From Variovorax sp. IB41 (GTDB lineage Bacteria; Pseudomonadota; Gammaproteobacteria; Burkholderiales; Burkholderiaceae_C), in NCBI RefSeq assembly GCF_016405905.1, contig NZ_JAEFCB010000003.1, positions 1 to 64,000 of the forward strand: a stretch of DNA of 64,000 nucleotides, written 5' to 3'. Made by a program: the position numbers and the translations under genes. Shown here piece after piece: positions 61,299-64,000 of the stretch. Under the pieces are notes generated by a model. It was not told where the DNA came from and ran no database searches. It worked only from the letters and a program-made list of their open reading frames with translations. Every line of letters starts with the position of its first letter. Within the stretch, counting starts at the first letter, position 1.

Positions 61299-61344
61299 TG
61301 ACACAACTTGCTTCAAGATGCTACAAGCAGTGACAAATTTGTCA
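61299..61344 (-). promoter_or_regulatory. Candidate PilR upstream sites
   Basis: GTGTCAC (minus 61305-61299) and TGTCAC within the perfect palindrome TGACAAATTTGTCA (61331-61344) lie 90-135 bases before the predicted start site. PilR in Pseudomonas binds (C/G)TGTC repeats at similar distances. The TGTCACTGCTTG / TGTCACTTGCTG direct repeat supports this. Confidence 0.5.
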
Positions 61345-61365
61345 TGCCGCGCACCCGGCTAGGCA

Positions 61366-62169
61366 TCAGAAAGTCAGGATCCCATCCGCCTTCAGCCAGC
61401 GAATATCTCGCTGCGCCAACCCCGCCACCTGCCGCCCGGCCAGCGTCTCGATCTGGCTCATGATTTCTTCGGTTTCCGCCGGCTTGGTATGGGTGATGTA
61501 GATCGGGTATTCCTTGCCCGGATCGATGTGCGCCAGTTCGTCAGCCAGCACCGCGGGCGACAGGTGCAGGCTGCGCTCGGCCAGCGCCTGCTCGCGGCTG
61601 CTGAAGGCCGTCTCTATGACCAGCATCGCCACGTCGAGCGCGTTGACGCGGTCCCAGAAGGGCGCGTTGCGTTCGGTGTCTCCGCTGAAGACCCAATGGG
61701 GGCCGCCGGTCGCTCGGCGCACGGCGAAGCCGCAGGCCGGCACGGTGTGCACGGCCGGCAGCACCTCGATCAGCTTGGGGGCGACGGTGCCCAGTTGCAG
61801 CATCTGCCCGACCGAGATGTCGTGGAAGCTCACGAACGGCGCCTCGGGGCTCGGGATGCTCTCGAAATCGGGCCAGATGACGTTGTTGAACACGTGCGCG
61901 CGCAGGGCCTCGATGGTCGCGCGCAGCGCATGCACGCGCAGCGGCTGGGTGCGCCGGCTGCCCACGGCGTCGAGCATCAGGGGCAGGGCGGCGATGTGGT
62001 CCAGGTGGCTGTGCGTGAGCACGACGTCGTCGATGCGCGCCATCTCGTCGAGGGTGAGATCGCCGACGCCGGTGCCCGCATCGACGAGCAGGTCCGTGTC
62101 GACCAGGAATGAGGTCGTGCGGCAGTCTTTGGCGATGGCGCCTGAGCAACCCAGCACACGAACCTGCAT
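61366..62169 (-). CDS. Class II cyclic-nucleotide phosphodiesterase (metallo-beta-lactamase fold)
   Basis: A 267-residue protein. The metal motif is THSHLDHIAALP (HxHxDH, about 56-66). HVFNNVIWPDF and ETAFSSREQALAERSLHLSP are distinctive of class II cAMP phosphodiesterases (yeast PDE1, bacterial CpdP), and the last metal ligand is in ITHTKPAE. It should hydrolyse cAMP to AMP. ATG 62169 begins at MQVRVLGC; ATG 62202 overlaps the cyclase stop (ATGA) and would add 11 residues, so that start is also possible. The pair is co-translated either way. Confidence 0.85.
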   Translation of the reverse strand: MQVRVLGCSGAIAKDCRTTSFLVDTDLLVDAGTGVGDLTLDEMARIDDVVLTHSHLDHIAALPLMLDAVGSRRTQPLRVHALRATIEALRAHVFNNVIWPDFESIPSPEAPFVSFHDISVGQMLQLGTVAPKLIEVLPAVHTVPACGFAVRRATGGPHWVFSGDTERNAPFWDRVNALDVAMLVIETAFSSREQALAERSLHLSPAVLADELAHIDPGKEYPIYITHTKPAETEEIMSQIETLAGRQVAGLAQRDIRWLKADGILTF

Positions 62170-62198
62170 TGTGAGAGACCCCTCGTCTGTGTCTGTCG

Positions 62199-64000
62199 TC
62201 ATTTGGTTTCGAACCGGGTTGCGCCGTCCCAGCTCGGGTCTTGCGGACGCAACGCCATCGAGGCTAATCGCTGCGCGTAGAGCTGGTAAAGGACTTTTTT
62301 CGCATCCGCGGCGAGCAGGGGCGCGAGCAAGTTCCGGCCCATGGCCCAATCCTGCCGGCGGTAAGCGGCAAGCACCTGCGCCCACCGCTGGAGCTGCCCC
62401 GTGCGCTGCGCGGCAATGGCCGCTTCTGTGGTGAGCGGCGTAAAAACGGCAACGGCTTGTGCCTTGCCTTTGACGAGCACGCTGTCCAGTTCCTGCCAGG
62501 TGTAGTCGGGGGTCAGGTCGCGCGTCGTTCCGCTGGCCACGATCTCCACCCCGTAGTGCCCGCTGAGGCCCTCCAGGCGCGACGCGAGATTGACCGCGTC
62601 GCCCACCACCGTGTAGCTGCGGCGCGCGGCCGAGCCCATGTCGCCGACGCTCATCACGCCGCTGTTGATGCCGATGCCCACGCTGATTTCGGGGCGCCCG
62701 CCCGCGCGGTGGATGCGGTTCATGTCGCGCACGGCATCGGTCATGTCGAGCGCCGCGCGCACGGCCAGCGCGGCGTGGTCGGGCGTGTCGATCGGCGCGC
62801 CCCAGAAGGCCATGACGCAATCGCCCATGTACTTGTCGACGGTGCCGCGGTGCGCACTGATCACGTTGGTGAGGCGGCTGAAAACGGTGTTCAGGAAGGC
62901 CTGCAGTTCAGCCGGCGTCATCTGCTCCGACAGGCGCGTGAAGTCGCGCATGTCGCAGAACAGCACGGTCATTTCCTTGCTCTCGGCGCGCATGCTGTAG
63001 CGGCCGGGGCGCTGGAGCATTTCGTTGACCAGTTGGGGCGGCACGTAGGTGCCGAAGAGCCGCACCAGCCCGCGCCGCGTGCGCGACTCGATGAAGTAGC
63101 CCCAGCTCATGTTGAGCGCGAAGGCCAGCGCCACCATGACGAGCGCCGACGCGAGCGGCAGCACGAGGCTGTGGCTCGCATAGAGCCAGGTGTTGAGCGC
63201 AACCAGCACCGCGGCCGTTCCCGCGCCCAGCAGCACGGCCCGCGGTGCCGACAGCAGCGACAGTCCGAGCGCCAGCACGAGCCCCGCGACGAGCACCGTC
63301 AGCACCTCGTAGCCGGGCGCGTAGTCCGGCACGGCGAGGAGGCGGTGATCGAGCAGGCCCGAGACGATGTTGGCGTGCACCTCGACACCCGGAAACGCCG
63401 CGCCGACGGGCGTCGCGCGCAGGTCCTGCAGGCCCGGCGCGGTCGCGCCCATGAGCACGATCTTGTCCTTCAGCTCGCCGGGCGCGAGCCGGCCTTCGAC
63501 GACATCGGCGGCGGCCACGTAGCGGAACGAGCCGCCGTTCGCGCCGCCGGGTCCGCGAAATGGCACCTGCATGCTGGCGGTCTGGTCGACAGGGATGCGC
63601 AGGCGCCCGATCGCGAGCGATTCGAGCTGCGGCGCGGCGCCCGGCGCCAGGAGCGGGCGCACCGGCGGCGAGCCGTTCGCGAGCCTGTAGACGGCCAGGC
63701 CCAGCGATTCGTAGTAGCCCGGCTGCGCCTGGTCGCCCTCGTAGCGCGCGATGAGCGGCGCGCTGCGAATGGCGCCGTCGCCGGTCTCGCCGACCAGCGT
63801 GTTGAGGAACCCCGCGGCGGGCGCGGCCTGCGCCAGCATCGGCAGGCTGGCGCCGAAACCGTTCCAGCCCGTGGCGTAGGCGGCGCCTGCCGCAAAGGTG
63901 TCAGGCGGCAGCAGCGGTACCGCCGGCAACTGCCCTTTCGCGCTCGGCACCGGTGTCCGGGTGAAGTAGTAGCCGAGCGCGACGCGCCGGTTGCGCAGCG
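62199..64000 (-). CDS. CHASE2-domain adenylate/guanylate cyclase (N-terminus outside window)
   Basis: 600 codons of a class III cyclase; the frame is open to the window edge, so the start is missing. It shows the extracytoplasmic CHASE2 domain (KDKIVLMGATAPGLQDLRATP), three membrane helices (around 62.9-63.3 kb) and the catalytic domain with metal aspartates in VLFCDMRDFTRLSE and DKYMGDCVMAFWG and the signature SYTVVGDAVNLASRLEGLSG. The Lys in VDKYMGD fits ATP as substrate. Stop and phosphodiesterase start overlap by four bases. CHASE2 senses extracellular signals not yet known. Confidence 0.9.
   Translation of the reverse strand, partial: LRNRRVALGYYFTRTPVPSAKGQLPAVPLLPPDTFAAGAAYATGWNGFGASLPMLAQAAPAAGFLNTLVGETGDGAIRSAPLIARYEGDQAQPGYYESLGLAVYRLANGSPPVRPLLAPGAAPQLESLAIGRLRIPVDQTASMQVPFRGPGGANGGSFRYVAAADVVEGRLAPGELKDKIVLMGATAPGLQDLRATPVGAAFPGVEVHANIVSGLLDHRLLAVPDYAPGYEVLTVLVAGLVLALGLSLLSAPRAVLLGAGTAAVLVALNTWLYASHSLVLPLASALVMVALAFALNMSWGYFIESRTRRGLVRLFGTYVPPQLVNEMLQRPGRYSMRAESKEMTVLFCDMRDFTRLSEQMTPAELQAFLNTVFSRLTNVISAHRGTVDKYMGDCVMAFWGAPIDTPDHAALAVRAALDMTDAVRDMNRIHRAGGRPEISVGIGINSGVMSVGDMGSAARRSYTVVGDAVNLASRLEGLSGHYGVEIVASGTTRDLTPDYTWQELDSVLVKGKAQAVAVFTPLTTEAAIAAQRTGQLQRWAQVLAAYRRQDWAMGRNLLAPLLAADAKKVLYQLYAQRLASMALRPQDPSWDGATRFETK

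Overview
The window is about 64 kb of a high-GC betaproteobacterial chromosome, most likely Comamonadaceae and probably Variovorax or a close relative. This rests on the gene set and family-typical neighbours (stand-alone MdeB-type dehydrogenase with an Lrp regulator, YhdP-nitrilase beside glnE, DUF3717-DUF1289, YaeQ, Burkholderiales-type minor pilin operon), the dense layout with many ATGA start/stop overlaps, and intergenic repeats of a kind I associate with this family. It looks like ordinary chromosome: I found no rRNA, tRNA, prophage, insertion sequence or CRISPR array.

Region 1 (1-7.5 kb): the tail of a ferredoxin-type oxygenase reductase and a RutR-like TetR regulator face a seven-gene minus-strand operon. 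That operon encodes a complete tetronate (D-erythronate / L-threonate) pathway: two dehydrogenases, the 3-oxo-tetronate kinase OtnK, the aldolase OtnC and the isomerase OtnI. It continues by translational coupling into a cytosine-deaminase-like amidohydrolase and a RidA-type deaminase. Region 2 (7.9-13.2 kb): a four-helix membrane protein, a TetR regulator and a DinB protein share an upstream motif, followed by the MdeB-type E1 dehydrogenase divergent from its Lrp/AsnC regulator. Region 3 (13.2-31 kb): a PhoX phosphatase behind a good Pho box, MltA, two OmpA-like lipoproteins, a YhdP-nitrilase-histidine kinase-response regulator operon, GlnE, RlpA, and an ECF41 sigma factor with its carboxymuconolactone-decarboxylase partner. 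Both of the last two genes carry an exact ECF41-type promoter.

Region 4 (31.5-45 kb): a di-iron ferritin-like protein, a periplasmic glutathione peroxidase, a five-gene lipid-modification operon (FAD oxidase, DUF1365, Cfa-like methyltransferase, MFS carrier, SDR) resembling the photooxidative-stress / furan-fatty-acid operons, a GST, purB, and a PepSY protein with a TonB-dependent receptor. Region 5 (44.6-50.4 kb): YaeQ, two small zinc/cysteine proteins, a TerC-family exporter behind a yybP-ykoY (Mn2+) riboswitch, a holin-fold membrane protein, a BepA-like M48 protease and moaC.

Region 6 (50.6-64 kb) is a type IV pilus block. The minor pilin operon pilE-fimT-pilV-pilW-pilX-pilY1 has a CRP/Vfr-like site upstream. 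Opposite it lies a major pilin operon (pilA, a second pilin, the PglL-type pilin glycosyltransferase) with a sigma-54 promoter and PilR-like upstream repeats. Next to it is a CHASE2 adenylate cyclase, cut by the window edge and overlapping a class II cAMP phosphodiesterase. The likely connection is that local cAMP synthesis and breakdown set CRP/Vfr activity, which acts on the minor pilin operon. That link is inferred.
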